From Pholis gunnellus (Eukaryota > Chordata > Actinopteri > Perciformes > Pholidae), in assembly GCA_910591455.2 (NCBI GenBank), contig OU342808.1:23488714-23552713 (forward strand): a DNA stretch of 64,000 nt, written 5' to 3'. Under the pieces are notes generated by a model. That model had not been told where the DNA came from. It ran no database searches and saw only the letters and a program-made list of their open reading frames with translations. The number at the start of each line of letters is the position of its first letter. The stretch's first letter is position 1. Shown here one piece after another: positions 51,021 through 64,000 of the stretch. A program made the translations under genes and the position numbers.

Positions 51021-53317
51021 GGCTGCAGTGTTCAACGTCTGCTGGAATAAATATTGAAAAATGAATGTAACAGGTTACTTTACATACATGAAAGGTGGTT
51101 TTTTTTAGCTAAAGAAAAAATCAAATTATCGATGTTTTGATACGATTTGATGTCATTTATCATTTTAGTCACTGTATTTGTATTTGCAGTTATTTCCTAG
51201 TTTTTCACTCTTTTTTATCAAATTGGCAAAAGAGCGCCCCCCTCATTTCTAACGGTTAGTACGTGTCAGTTCCTGTGGTCAAAGGGAGTACTGCACTCCC
51301 GCAGGAAGGTCGAGTTTACCGAGTGGACGCCATGAAGCCGACATCCTCTTAATAAATAATAATGCATATTAATATGTGGTCACTGTCATGCTACTGTGAG
51401 GCCGTAAGTGGTGAAGTTAAGCTAACAAACTGTAACAAGTGAAGAAACGTCATGACACCACTGGGAGAGTTTGAGAGCGCAAAGCAGCAACACGTGCAGT
51501 GAAGTTATGTGACACAGACATCGACCACAAAGACGAGAATGGACTCAGGTATGTAACGTGCGTTAATATAACCGTTAACTTGCTTAACGTAACATTAGTT
51601 GTTGATATTGTGGACGATATGTTTGTTAAAAATGTGCTTTGTTTGCTTGGACACGTGATGTGTGTGTGCTGGGGGTCGTGATGTCCACAATTGTACGTTT
51701 CTTAGTAGTCGAGTCGTCTTATTCAGTGTGTGATTTGTGCAGAAAGTAGTTGTTATTGCTTTTGTGTTATTAGCTGCAGTATTGAGCTTAAACGGGCTGT
51801 TTTTTGTTTCTAATGAGTAAAGAAATAGTAGTTAAATCGTGTATTTGATACATGTATGTTTGTAAGATGTGTGCATTGTTTCTTTTTTTATCAATCTGTT
51901 GCCTCAGTGTAATCCTCTGGTTAATACATTTGTCTACCTCCATGCAAAGTTGCTACAAATCCAATTATTCTTAACTCTTAACTTAATTCTTAACTTCTTT
52001 TTTAAAGGGCTCACTTGATCTCACATTTTTTTCTGAATAGCACCACTACTTTTTAGGTGTTTTATTTTAATAGTGACCTTGTGTATCTCTGTTAACTAAT
52101 TTTATCTATTTTAGAAAATGTTTTTTTAATTTCTTGCTGCATCACGATGTATAGCAGCATCTTTTTAAGACATTTTATACAAATAAAGTTTTATTTCATT
52201 TTAAAGTTAAGGTCCAAAGAGAGCAAATAAAAACAGTGACTGAATTTACTAATTATGATAAAAACACACCAAAGAAAATGTATGAAACCCTTAACAGAAA
52301 AACATCAAATAAATCACAGTGACAGGTTTGGTAGGTACCTGTAGATTTATTTGATTTGTCTGTATTGGCACTCGTGTTGGTTATTGGTGAAGCTTGATGA
52401 ATTGAAAGGGAAATCAAAAACGTTAAGACAGCAAGAGATCTCAAACAAGAGAAACTGGACACAACGTTACTACAGCTCAGTTTAAAATGAATATAAGAAG
52501 AATAGCACTTATTAGTTACCAACATAGTTTATCTTGTTTAAAGGTCTCTGCAATGACATAAGACGGGAAAATGCTGGATTTCCTTTATGATAATTACCAG
52601 AATGCATTGAGGTGCATTTCTCACTTGTTTTGCACGACCAACTCATTGTGTAGAAAAGTGCTTTTCACTTAAAGCTCACGTTCAAATATCTTTCACGTGA
52701 GCTCGGCGGTGTGTTTGCAGAGCAGTCTTTAGTGGCGGCACTTCTCCGGGACGATAAGTGCCCAGAAAGTAAAAGCACTGACTCATTATCTCGTGCCTCG
52801 CTGTGTGTGGAAGGGGCCAGAAAAGGCGTTTGATGATCTTTCTTGCACGAGTTCCTGTAAGACTTAAGATCTATATATATACTGTTGCCCTCAAAGACAA
52901 GCCTGCAGGATCCACGCCAGTTTTTGTCTTCGGGATCTTAAAGAAAAGAAGACAGCAGACGTGCCTTTCAAGCGACGAAGCTTTCTTCTTACAAATGTTT
53001 GCTTTTCTTCTCTGTGTGAAGCCAGAACAATTACTGGAAACACTTGAAAGCCATTTTGTGCGCCGCAGTTGGGGGCTTGCTTCGGGGAGGCACTATATAC
53101 CTCGACCTGTACTACATGAAATACAGACACCATTAAGTTTTCCAATAAAGAAGCTACACATTCTTACACATCATTCGTTCAGGTCTGTGACCAAATGGGA
53201 ACAACAACCCGGCGCATCACCAGCCAGCTGCTTCCATAGGGGCAGTAAATGTCTCTGGTATTGTTGGAGGTCTGCAACATTGCATTGTTTCCAAACAGAC
53301 TAAATACGGTTCCCTTC
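51021..53317. other. Non-coding stretch with one candidate first-exon-like block
   Basis: No gene could be established. 51230-51560 is GC-richer and ends with ATGGACTCAG followed by GTATGT, which looks like a start codon next to a donor site. No downstream exon was found. The 166-codon plus frame at 52803-53303 has no recognisable domain. Confidence 0.35.
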
Positions 53318-53756
53318 TTAAAGGGCCAGTGTGTAGCATTTCGGGGGCTCTATTGCCAGAAATGGAATATAGTATTCATCATAATGTTTTCATTAGTGTG
53401 AAATCATGAATGTTAGTGTCTCTGTATTTGTGTATCTGTGTTTTCGTTAGCTTAGAATGAGCCCTTCATGTCTACATAGGGAGCGTGTCCTCTCCACAGG
53501 GTCAGCTGTATTGCACCACCATGTTTCTACAGGAGCCCAGAAGGGACAAAGAAAGAAGACTGGCTCTATAGCGAGAGCCTTTTGCGTTGCCTGAAGGCCA
53601 CGGTAGTTCTCAGAGTGCGGTAACGTGAGCCGCAGATTGCAAAACTGTGGAACCGCTCGCCGTCGTCTGACTTCCGTTGCTCCTAAATTAGTGTTATTAT
53701 GGTAAGAATGGCCCCTGAGCGAGATGAATCTGCAAACCGCTAGATACCACCAAATC
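53318..53756. repeat. Long dispersed teleost repeat (AAAGGGCCAGTGTGTAGCAT type)
   Basis: It starts TTAAAGGGCCAGTGTGTAGC. It continues through GCTTAGAATGAGCCCTTCAT, TACATAGGGAGCGTGTCCTC and CACCATGTTTCTACAGGAGC to GCTAGATACCACCAAAT. I recall this as one of the most frequent percomorph repeats, normally ending in the inverse of its start. Here the right terminal repeat is missing. It explains most of the 145-codon minus frame at 53447-53884. Confidence 0.8.
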
Positions 53757-54814
53757 AAGAGTATTTTTTCAGTGTAGAAACCGATTGTCTCAGCTCCTCC
53801 TCCACCTCTCCCCTCTTTGAACGTCTCTTGATGATAGAAAATGACATATTTTACAATGCCCATATAGTTTTTGACTATTGCCATTTGTCTATTGTTTTCT
53901 ATGGGTCGTAAAAATAATTGTTTGTGTCATATTTTTGACTTTAATGCCATTTAGTGCTAACAGTGTGCGGGAATTCAACATATTATAGTCTAGAAACAAT
54001 AATGTAAAGTGTTAGTCTTCATAACTAACCCTTCTATAAAGGGGCATTCCACCAATTGTACACATGAAGTTAGGTTTACTACGAAGAAGTACTACCCAGT
54101 CAGTTTTCTTGGCTTGGACTTGAAATTGAGGACTTAAGTTATTTGACAGAAAGCCTGCATTACAAACTGGAGGTGTATATACTGATATTTATCAGAGAGG
54201 AATGCTCTCATGAAAGATTATGGTGAAATCTGTGAATCAGTGACTTTTGCGAGCTCGACTCATACCAGAGAATAAATGTCAGGATATGGATTTGCTATCT
54301 GTCTCTTGTGAGACTCCCCACTTAATTAAAGAGTTTGAAAGTAAATCACTAGTTCTCCTCTCAGAAAATGCGCAAAGGGATTTAACTTAAAGGATTATAT
54401 ACTCTGTATAATTGAGAAATGAATTAAGAAAGCAAGCCACACTCATTTTAAGATTGTGAGTAAATGTAGATCAAAAAAAGAAAACACGAGACAAATTGTG
54501 TAAATACAGACTGAAAACTGAAACTCAGTGACTTAAAGAGGACAATCCTGCTCAAGAGTTTAATAAAACTGTCACCTTTAATAAGACCAACAAGCGATAC
54601 CAGTGAGAATAGTGATGCTGCATGGACACCACTCTTTTTTCCCCCAGCTTCTTATTTAGTTTGAGTTATACGTCTTATAGTTGATTATTACACAGCACCT
54701 TTCCACAGATTTACTGCACCGGTCATCAATAAGCCAGTGTGGTCCAAGCCTCATTAGCCAGGTCTTGAGCCGTGGCTGGTCTGGTCCTGCCAGGTCTGGC
54801 AGGGGGTCTAATGG

Positions 54815-54857
54815 CAGCTGTGGAGTTTCTGGCCGAACACCAGAAACTCCACAGCTG
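54815..54857. repeat. Perfect hairpin, 18-bp arms and 7-base loop
   Basis: CAGCTGTGGAGTTTCTGG at 54815-54832 is the exact reverse complement of 54840-54857, with loop CCGAACA between. No known RNA family recognised. Confidence 0.9.
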
Positions 54858-57800
54858 AGCCAGCAGAGACGAGGAAACACCTTTTAAGATGGAGTCGTCC
54901 CTGTTCACAAAGAAAGCAGATCTCTGAGGATGGACACGCAACATAAAATCTTTATTTGCTCAAACTGTAAAAACAAAAAGGCAGTAAGTATCATTTTACT
55001 GCCACGACAGCGTTGTCGAAATAACAACACAGCAGTATTACTGCTATATTGCATTGTTGTTACGGTATTTGCATTGAGCTATGAGAGATTTCTGTTGCGT
55101 GCGTGTAATGAAAATGGCTTTTAATTGTTGGCAATTATAACTCATTGTAAATCGAGGAGGACGGAAGATACCGGAGACGTTACACTGTTGTAGTTTCCAC
55201 CAATCTCAGATATATAGGATCGGAGTTATAGATCACTTGACGCCCCTTTAATCCAACACACTAAATTACACAATAGATTTTTTTCCCCTTGGTTCTGCAG
55301 AGCAGTAACAACAATTTACAACAACAAACATCATAGCTTTTGTTGTTTGTGCTTTTTGCTTCCCCGACGGCCCAGTTTCCGTGTAGCATGTGCGGAGCGT
55401 CTGGGACCAGAATATTTATATGCACTTTGTTATTATGTGTGAGGAGAATAGGCACCCTGCCAGCCTGCAACTCTGTATCTGTATTTAGATGTCAAGTCGG
55501 GCAATTATCCAAGTAGATTGAAATGAGCCGAGCAGGCAGGAGATCTGTCTGTTTTTTAAAGCTTCTAATGCACTGTGGGAGGTGGAAATTATATCTGCAC
55601 ATTGGAATTACTTGAACTGTTTTTCCATGATTGGTTAGGTAAATGTTCACCCTGCCAGTTCTGGCCGATCAGTGTCTTGATCGTCAATAACTCGTGTCGT
55701 TTGACGTTCCTCGGTAGAGGTATTTCTGTGACCAGTGACGTGTACGTGGGTCAATAAAACACATCGACCTCAGTTCATGTGAAGGAGTGAATGAGGGGGT
55801 CACATGGGCACCGTGGTACTTTTCTCTAGGGGGTCACTGCTCAATAAACAATACTGTGAAAACTCCACATCCAACGATTACAACATGATATCGAGAAATA
55901 TATGAGACTTGATATCAGAGTTATTATTATTATATTAACAGATGTTCATTCATCAATCACTTTTTCATTATTCTTATGATTACATTGAAGTGAAATTGTG
56001 TTTAGTGGTGTGTCTGCTATGAAGTTGCATACCTAAGATAATGATGACAAACATGTGGAAAGTCACGTCTGACGAATAAAGTCGAAAACAGCAGAGATCA
56101 AATTGACCCCGCTGACGGCTCTGAGTCCGCTCTGCAGCTGCTCAGTAGTAATGTCAGTTAACCATTAACATCAACAACAATCATTTTCTTTTGACCACGG
56201 GAAACACTTCAATGTTGTTCTACTCCTATTTCATTTCTATGCTTTGAAACGGTTCAATTTCTCCCCAACTTTAAGACCTCTTAGATGGAGAAAAGACTCT
56301 TCTTTTCTCCTTTTAACCCAAACGAGCTCTGCCTCCCGAGTCTACGTGGAAGAGCCGGTACTCTCAAGAGTAACAATCAGTTTCTCTTGGAAGTGTCTCA
56401 TGAATGCCAAATCCATGGCTGCTCAACTTTCTACTGTCCTCCTCAACACGCCAGCTTTGAACAAAAGTTTGCTTCTTGGTGGTTGCTGTTAGCAGTTAAA
56501 TACTCATAATTCAGTAATCAGTTGGTTTTCTTGAGCAAACATCCAACCGATTATGCTGAAATACAATATGACCGGCCTGTAATACTGTATGGCGTTGACA
56601 GTCAATCAAGAGTGCATAAACCAGATGTCGTCGTGAGAGAACACTTTTGTTAAAGAGGCAAGAAATCTCCGGAACATTTTGAAACATGGTGATGAAAGCA
56701 TAATGACGTCACACTGTTAATACAGAGGGATTCACCTTATTTACCTTATCAGACATCATTTGAGGAGTATATTAACATGGTGCTTTACTCGGTGTAGCTT
56801 TATTTCCTTCCTTCTCTTCCTGCCTTTCCACATCTTGAAAACCTGTGCATGCTCCTTCAAATTCAACCAAATGACAGCTGTATGTATGACTGGTTTACAG
56901 ATAACAAGTGCGCGGGGTTGTTGTAGAGAGAACAGCATTTCATGGATATATGCTTTGACAAGCAATACCCGTCCCAACACACTGTACATTCTTGACTGTA
57001 ATGTGTTTTTACAGCACTGCAAGCTCAGCGGCTCTGACAGGCGAGCATATCACGCACCGCAGTCTGAGGTCTGTGCTTATTAATAATTTGTCGTATTACG
57101 TTGCCTGAAAGAAAGTGGCTCCTGTGTCACCCCGAGTCGCTGTCGAGATATATTTGGGACATTAAACCTTCTGTTTATTGTGTGTTTTTGTTACATACGT
57201 TATGTTTATATTGTTTCTTTGGATTCAAGCCTCATAAAAAAGCAGCTAACGCCAAAGCTATCCATCAGTGAGGGACAAACTCCACAGCAGCTCAAAAAAC
57301 ACTCTGATTCCTTCATGCCCTCAGAGAACGGAGAGGCAATCTAAAGCTAATTATAATGAACAGCGTGCAACAATGGCACTGTTTTTTTTTCCCCGGGGTG
57401 CTACAGCATATCATTAATCCCATGGCAACCGATTGCAGCTTCAATGTGAGGCTCAGCTGGCCAACACACTCTCGTCTCTGAAACAATCGCCACACGTCAG
57501 TTGAACTCAAGTGAATCCCTCCACGGCCCCACGAGAAAGTAGAGGCTCAAAGTTTCTCGTCTTTGCACATTCAGGACAGTACTGTCCGTAACTCTTCTTC
57601 AGGAGTAGTAAAAACATCGGGCCTCATGCAAGTTTCAAGTCTTCTTTCGTGTTATGCACAACAGGGTTACTGCTAGGTTTGGGTCGATTTCTTTTTCTCT
57701 GGTCCGGTGGACTAAACCGGTTTGATTTTATGCAAACCAGCATACGGACAAGTTGGATCCAGACCTTTTCCAGCCGACCGATTCGTCTGGTTCTCTGCTT

Positions 57801-60800
57801 TGATGTCCGGGGAAAAACATATTTACCTCTTACTGCCGTGAGATGCCGGGTTGAGACTGTGGCACAGCTTGTCTTTGGCTGTCGTGTCACGGCCCCTCTT
57901 CTCTACTCCGTAAACTTAACATTAAGCTCCGACTGCCGCCACTTTACAATACTAAGTGAGTCTTCAACTAGTAATCTAAAACATACATTTCACACAAATC
58001 CTCCCTGAATAGACGCCGGGTGCTTGGGAGAATATAATATGGGAGAAAATGGGAGAATCACTCTCCGAATCGTTAATTTAATGGCCTCTTTTATGCGCTT
58101 GTGCCGCTGAATTATAGTTTTGAATTTGATATGACCGCCTTGATTAAAATAGGAAATTCTGTAGTTAACCTTGTTTATGATTCTGTTTTTGTACTGTTTG
58201 TTTACTCACTCAAATAAACCTGCCACTTTATGTTGACTATGGAAATGTAACTGAACAGGTTCTTATCAAATTTAAAAATAGGAATGTGGAACATATTCTT
58301 TGAACTCCCTTTACCCGTGTGAACTCTGTCATAAAAGAAAGGCCCGTCTTAAAGAAGGACATGGCTGCATACTGTGTGCCTTTAATATTGCTTTTATCTG
58401 TCACAACCCTGAAAGAGCAGCATGGGATGTGGAGCGATTGCTCTACAAGAGCAGCCTGCACTCTGTACTCCTTCCTGCCTCCTGCTTTGCCTCTCCTTCA
58501 CTTTATACTCACTTACACAACCTCACATCAAGCATGATGAGGAAAAACATCTTCATCATCATTGTGTTGATGTTTGTTTGTCTCCCCTAGCTGGCAAATG
58601 CCTCGAGTGTGCGAGTGAGAATGAAGTGCATTAGTATCACGACATGGGGATTTCTTTTAAGCAGTAGCTTGTGTTTTGTCTCGAATAGTATTTTATTGTT
58701 GTTTTTGTTATTGCATCCCTCTTGTGGTATGTTGCTTTCCACCCTGAATCTGTAATAACTTTATTACTTTCAATGTAACATCAACCAGAAAGCACAATTA
58801 TTTAATACTAGTGAGTATTTAGAGGTTTTGATCTGCTTCTGGATCGTTTTACCTCCTTGGAAGAGGTAATGACTTAAAAATAAAAATGATGTTGTTTGAG
58901 AATGTGGGTGGCTGTTAACATAATGTGTTGGAACTGATACAAGTACACCGTGTTCTTTACAAAATGGTACACACGGTGCGTGTGTGTGTGTGCAGAAAAT
59001 GACTTGTTCTCAGTGTGATTTTCATGTGGGAAGTGATAAAGAAATATGAGACCTATAAAAGAAAATGAGCACTGATGCTGCTCCCAGAAAAGAAAAGAAA
59101 AAAGGAATACAACTAAACTTTGTCACATTCCAAACAAATGAGGTCTATCATTCAAAATGTTTAAAAACAGGATTGTCAGATCGTATCCACCATGACAGAC
59201 CGATATTACGCCTCAGGTTCTAAGTGGATTTTAAGTAGATGTTCTGTTTCCATGGTGTTTTTCGTCATTAGGGTTGAAACTCTTCATATCAATTACACTG
59301 GCGGTGATACAGCATGCAAATTATAACTAGATACTGATGGATACCGCGGATAAAGTGATGTGTAGAACAAAGCTGCACAACGTTGACTTAAAGCACAGCT
59401 TTACAATCTACCTCGTGTGTTTGTTCGCACCCTGAACAATCCACCATAAATGTGGAATTCACAGAACTTCATTTTATGAATAACCACAAAGAACACAACA
59501 TACAGATTCCCTACTTGGCCGTTTGATCAAAGCAGAGTTACTGGGAGCATAACCTTTTGTTTTCTCACCTCACAACGTCATAAATACCCACAGTTTGCAT
59601 TGACTTTTCTTACCCCTCAGCTCATAGTTTGCAACACAGTGGGCAAAAAGTGCATGTAGATATTTAAAAAACATCATCATCTGTAATAGTACGCTGGAAC
59701 AAGTTGTCATTAGCATATTTGTCAAGCGTGGCTACGGTATTCATGTATTTTGTCATTCAGAAAACAGTTTGCATCTGAAGCAGGATTAATACTTCGACTA
59801 CACGACCTCGAGTTTCTCAATCTGTCAGAGAGCATTTCACGTGACGGTCAATAGGTTGAAGGGACTTTGCGACCAGTCAAACAAAAATAAATGCACCTAA
59901 ATTTATGAAAATCACACAATGTTTATGGTTGTGAGCTCCTGGAACACTGAAACAACTCATTTGATTTATGGATAAAGAAGACAAAAACTATCCAAGGGAT
60001 AACATGTTAAGTGTAAACACCTATTTTCCAACATGGTCCCTCTTGTCATAGAAAACAGGACAGACAATCACACATAACATGCACAGAATCTGTAAAACAT
60101 TAAGCAACAAATCCATGGACGTCCTACAAATGAAAAAACGACAGAAACCCTGCGATAAAAACATTAAAAGCATTCATAATTTAAAAAAACACAAAAAAAG
60201 AAACACAATAAAACACCCAGGACCTGCCATTTATATTTAAATTGGTCACCTTGCTCAAGAGATGAGCCGAAACCTGCCCTTTAAAAACTCCTCTTGATGT
60301 TGACTGCTTGGATTTCCGCGCCGTGCTGTTACTCGCTGAACCTTGCATGAGCGCACACTAGCCACAGTGTTGTCACCACGCTGTGTTTGCAGCGGGGCTT
60401 TCTGTGAGGTGGGGACTTGAGTCTGCGACACGCAGTGACTTGAGACTTGTCCTTAAAAGACTTGAGGATCTCAATCATTGTGGAAGTGGACACACACTCA
60501 TTTCCCTCTCCCACAGTGAGCAGAAACAGGCTACGATAAGGCCCTGAATCACTTATTTAAATATTACCTGTGACTATTAACGACTGTAGCTTTTTTTGTA
60601 GCTTAGGTTGATGTTTTTACGTAATGCTTTTGTAGTAATAACACAGTAATAACACAATCAGTGAATTAGGAAAACAACCTAAAACAATGTTAAACTCTAA
60701 GGCCTCTGTTCACATTTGGATCAGATCATCCAGACCACATGCATACGGGGTTGCTGCTTCAAAATAAAAGCTTTTAAATTTGCTAAATAACAGGGGGCTT

Positions 60801-62099
60801 TTATTGTGAAGAATTTATAGGAAATTAATTGTGTTCAACACCAAATCAGCAGAGCTTTGTCAATGAAACAGGCCTACTCATAACGCAAGGAGGAGGAGTA
60901 AGGTTTAGGAATACAAGCACTTTATCCACCATTTTACAGCCGCGCTCTTTGATCACAAAATACATCCCATCATTATCCGATCAGGCAGGTTGCATTGAAG
61001 TGTCTCGGCTGCGTTCCGACCTGAGGTGACAGAAGTCTCATTGAAAAGACAAGTGAGAACTCGGCCTGAGTTTATGTCTTGCACCTCATATGCCTCGTCC
61101 ACCTTATCGTGTGACCCGCAGCTATTTCTAGAGGACTGCGTGTACTCCTGGTCTGAAGTATGCGCTTCACATTCCTCTTTTGAATCAAATAGACAGAAAC
61201 ACATGCAGTATGTCAACATCTATACCTGTAGGTTGTCTAGGTTTGGTTTAGTCTACATTTCAGGCCCATGCATAACTTTTACTAGATTAGTCTTTTGGGG
61301 GTTAAGTTTGCCTTCAGTCTTTTTCCATCAAAGCAACGATCTTATATACTGTCCTGAGTGTTTGGATGACATGTTAGGTACTCGAGGAATGCTTCTTTAC
61401 TGTGTCAGTATATCAGTATATCATTGACAGTAGTCAATACCGCTGTTTACAACCACCTGATCCAGTTTAAAGATACACATTTGTTCCTTTAGAGCCCGAG
61501 CTGATAGAGCATTTGCCAGACCATAGCCTTTAATACTCGCATCCCTCTGTGTTGCCTGTGGGAAGCAAAATGCTACACTGATACATAAAGCAATACGTCT
61601 TGCCTCGTAAGTGGGGCTCAAAGCCAGATAAAAGACATTTTCCATCATCCTCATTTCTTAAACCAAATATTATTTAGCAGAAAAACAACTGCTGGAGAAC
61701 ACCAGTGGGCTCCCAAATCGGATTTTCCCCGAGATATAGCGATGAGCACTCTCGGCGCTTTCTGTCCAGCGGTCCAGCGATTAGCGATGTCTAGCGGTGT
61801 TGAGGCCGTTTTGAGCGGAGGGGAACAAAAAGCACCTCGTTGCCCGTGCATTTCAATGAGAAACCACACATACACAAAAAGCGATTTGCCTTCAAATGAT
61901 TTTTCTTCCGGGGGGGCCATCTTCTGTGAGTGTCCTCACCCATTGAGTTCCTCTGGCATGAGAGCTCCATTACAATGATTGAGTCTGCACAGAAGGAGCG
62001 TGCGCCCACACACACACACATATACAAGCACATACGCACTCATGCTTCAGGCAAAGGGACCCATCAATTAGAGTGGGTTCAGTCAAGTCATCATCATCA

Positions 62100-62115
62100 C
62101 CCCCCCCCCCCCCCC
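62100..62115. repeat. C16 homopolymer
   Basis: Sixteen consecutive C following a (ATC)n-like stretch TCATCATCATCA. Confidence 0.97.
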
Positions 62116-64000
62116 AACCACCACAAGTGCACAGAAGTGGCACAATATGGACTCCCGGCCCCTCTGAGCGCTTTAAATCTGGAGCACTTGCATAAGAGTC
62201 TGTTTTATAGGGGACGTAAGCGAAAAATAAATCCCCGATTTCCGCCAGGGTGTTGGGAGTGGATCTTGTTTTATGTCGAGGAGGGAAGGTGTGAAAGTCA
62301 GCGGGGTATTGTGGGGAGCAGAGATTGGCAGAATGAAGCTGAGGCCATCAGATTGTGTTTGTGTGCCGGTTTCTTGTTTTGCTTTGTACCTCTGCTGTTC
62401 GCTGTCCTCTAGACGAAGGCTGTCATGCTCGTCAGGGAGCTACATTTACCTTTGCGCTGTCAGATGTCATCTCAGGAAGATGTTGGCCACAACACACACA
62501 CACACACCCACACACTCACTCTCCACCCTCCCACTGCATTCTTTGATTTCAAGTCCTAGTCATTGTTTACAAGCTTATGTACCACTGTGATGTGCATCTA
62601 AAGGTCATATCCGAGTGATGTTTTTTTTATTATTATTGTTTACTGATTATGCAGTTATTTTGTCTTTAAATACAAAAAACTAAAGCTGCACTTTGCTTTG
62701 GTCCACTGGTCCAAATGTTTAAAAAGAATCTGCAAATGTGTTATGAGGAAGGAAATGCATTCAACGCATTAGTTTGCAACAGTAAATGCAAACATCAATT
62801 GTACTAATATACAGGCGTATGGTGTATTCACTGCCAGGAAAGGCACAGGAAGTGACACATTTTTAAAATGTGACTGTAAAATGGGAACATCACCCAAACC
62901 AAAGCAGTTTAAGATATTTTTATCCCCCAAAAAAATCACCGCAGTAGGCTGTCTAAGAGTGTGTTGTGTGCTGTCATGTTATTGACAGCTCATGCCTGTA
63001 CCATCGAATCACTTTGGAGCTTTTTGTTGACGCTAACATAGAGGCTGCACAATACAGGGTTTCAACATTCAACGTTGCAATGTGTGCATGCACAACAGTC
63101 AGATCGCAGGAGGTGCAACGTCTGCAAATTGACACAAACAGGTCGTGCTGCAACTTTTTGCTGATTGATACAAAAGGAAAACTCCCGTGGTTTGCACGAC
63201 TAATCCAGTGTTTACCATGGAATAACAGTCTTAAATAGGCCCGCCATAGTTTCATAGTGAACAGTAGTCTCTACATTTTGTACACACACCCCCCGTCGGC
63301 ACATCGTCACAGTTTAGGCAGAGAGTGGTACTGCAGGACGGGACAGTGAGAGGCTTCCAAAACTAAAAAAAACTAAAAAAGTGAGTATAACTTCAGATGA
63401 AGTTCTATGAGAAGTTGATGAGGGAAAAGCTGCTAAATGTAGGGAAACAGCACAGTGTTGTGTCAAAGTGGTGTTTGTGAAGAGACCGCTTTTCCATTTT
63501 CCATTACTGAGAAACACGTTCAAATACTACAAATACTTTAACACATGCTCATCAGTGGATTATGTGTTTTTTCCAAATTACAGGAGATTCTGAGAAAGCA
63601 TGGGTGCATGTGGTCGGTTATTAGAGCTGCGTTGTTACCTTTTGCCGATACAGAAACCAGCTCAGAGCCGGAATACGCAGTCGACAAGCTGTTAATGAGC
63701 AGCTTTAATCTGTTTATCGACTTCATTACCTGACTCCATCCTTTTGGTTAGCACTAGCTAAATCCAAACAGCAAAGTTAAAACCGCTTGCTCCGGCGGGA
63801 TCCTAATCCCAATCCTAATGACACAACTCACAATAAATAGCCTACGGCTATTAAAAAGCTGTCATTCTTAAAGTACCGGTACTAATAAAACGCGATATCG
63901 TACCGTTTTTAACGGCAGGGTGTTGCGATATCTTTCTAGTATAGGTCTACCGGAAACACCAGTGGAGGCAACTGTATAATTCAAACAGTATTTAACAGTG

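Larger units (their letters stand above)
53757..64000. other. Non-coding stretch to the right end
   Basis: No gene recognised. 54037-54110 (GGGGCATTCCACCAATTGTA) reads like another dispersed repeat. It holds the perfect hairpin at 54815-54857, an ATT repeat at about 55920-55935, (TG)n at about 58978-58992, (CA)n at about 62490-62515 and a C16 tract at 62100-62115. Frames of 100-160 codons near 57649, 61026 and 61930 lack any domain. 61680-61930 could be a repeat fragment. Confidence 0.4.

Noticed and set aside
52803..53303. 166-codon plus-strand open frame
   Set aside because: No recognisable domain. Low-complexity pieces such as IYIYT, an overlapping opposite-strand frame and the absence of promoter or splice support argue against a gene.
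57649..58008. 119-codon plus frame overlapped by an 88-codon minus frame
   Set aside because: Both strands are open in overlapping stretches with no recognisable product, so chance is the simplest reading.
61930..62412. 160-codon plus-strand open frame
   Set aside because: It contains CA-repeat and poly-C derived residues (His-Thr and Pro runs) and no domain.
1..64000. CRISPR array, operon, rRNA or tRNA gene, phage or defence system
   Set aside because: The sequence is eukaryotic, with introns and vertebrate-type repeats. I saw no regularly spaced direct repeats with unique spacers and no structural RNA gene.

Overview
The window looks like gene-poor nuclear DNA from a bony fish, probably a percomorph teleost. 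It is AT-rich and mostly non-coding. It carries CA/GT, AT and poly-G/poly-C microsatellites and many degraded copies of repeats I recognise from teleost genomes: an RTE/Rex-type LINE tail, L2-like LINE tails ending in TGATTC repeats, and several short non-autonomous elements. The few protein-like segments are interrupted by canonical GT/AG introns. No bacterial-style operons, CRISPR arrays, rRNA or tRNA genes were recognised.

Layout. (1) 236-775, minus strand: two adjacent spliced exons encoding Kelch repeats of a KLHL10-like protein, with no BTB or BACK exons found upstream in the rest of the window. (2) 776-13367: non-coding DNA with microsatellites and repeat fragments. (3) 13368-15874: a decayed DNA-transposon-like element of about 2.5 kb with long imperfect terminal inverted repeats, enclosing frameshifted remains of an uncharacterised protein family that carries a CNHEEADSR motif. 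(4) 15875-24361: non-coding, with an element at 22060-22740 that contains a large inverted repeat. (5) 24362-24833, minus: the 5'-truncated and internally deleted 3' end of an RTE/Rex-type LINE. (6) 27215-27924, minus: three exons of a PIM-like serine/threonine kinase broken by a frameshift and an in-frame stop, so a unitary or duplicated-copy pseudogene that kept its introns. (7) 28-64 kb: no convincing gene; it holds L2-like tails, a 42-bp minisatellite (39556-39848), a Tc1/mariner-like MITE with 35-bp perfect terminal repeats (47388-47756), an 18-bp-arm perfect hairpin (54815-54857) and several blocks of complex, non-repetitive sequence that could be conserved non-coding elements.

The genes do not form a pathway. 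The picture is of two dead or partial duplicates (Kelch, PIM-like kinase) and transposon debris in an intergenic or intronic expanse. I found no convincing new biological system. The points most worth checking are the orphan Kelch exons, the kinase pseudogene, the transposon with the unnamed protein family, and the unusual density of long poly-G/poly-C tracts.
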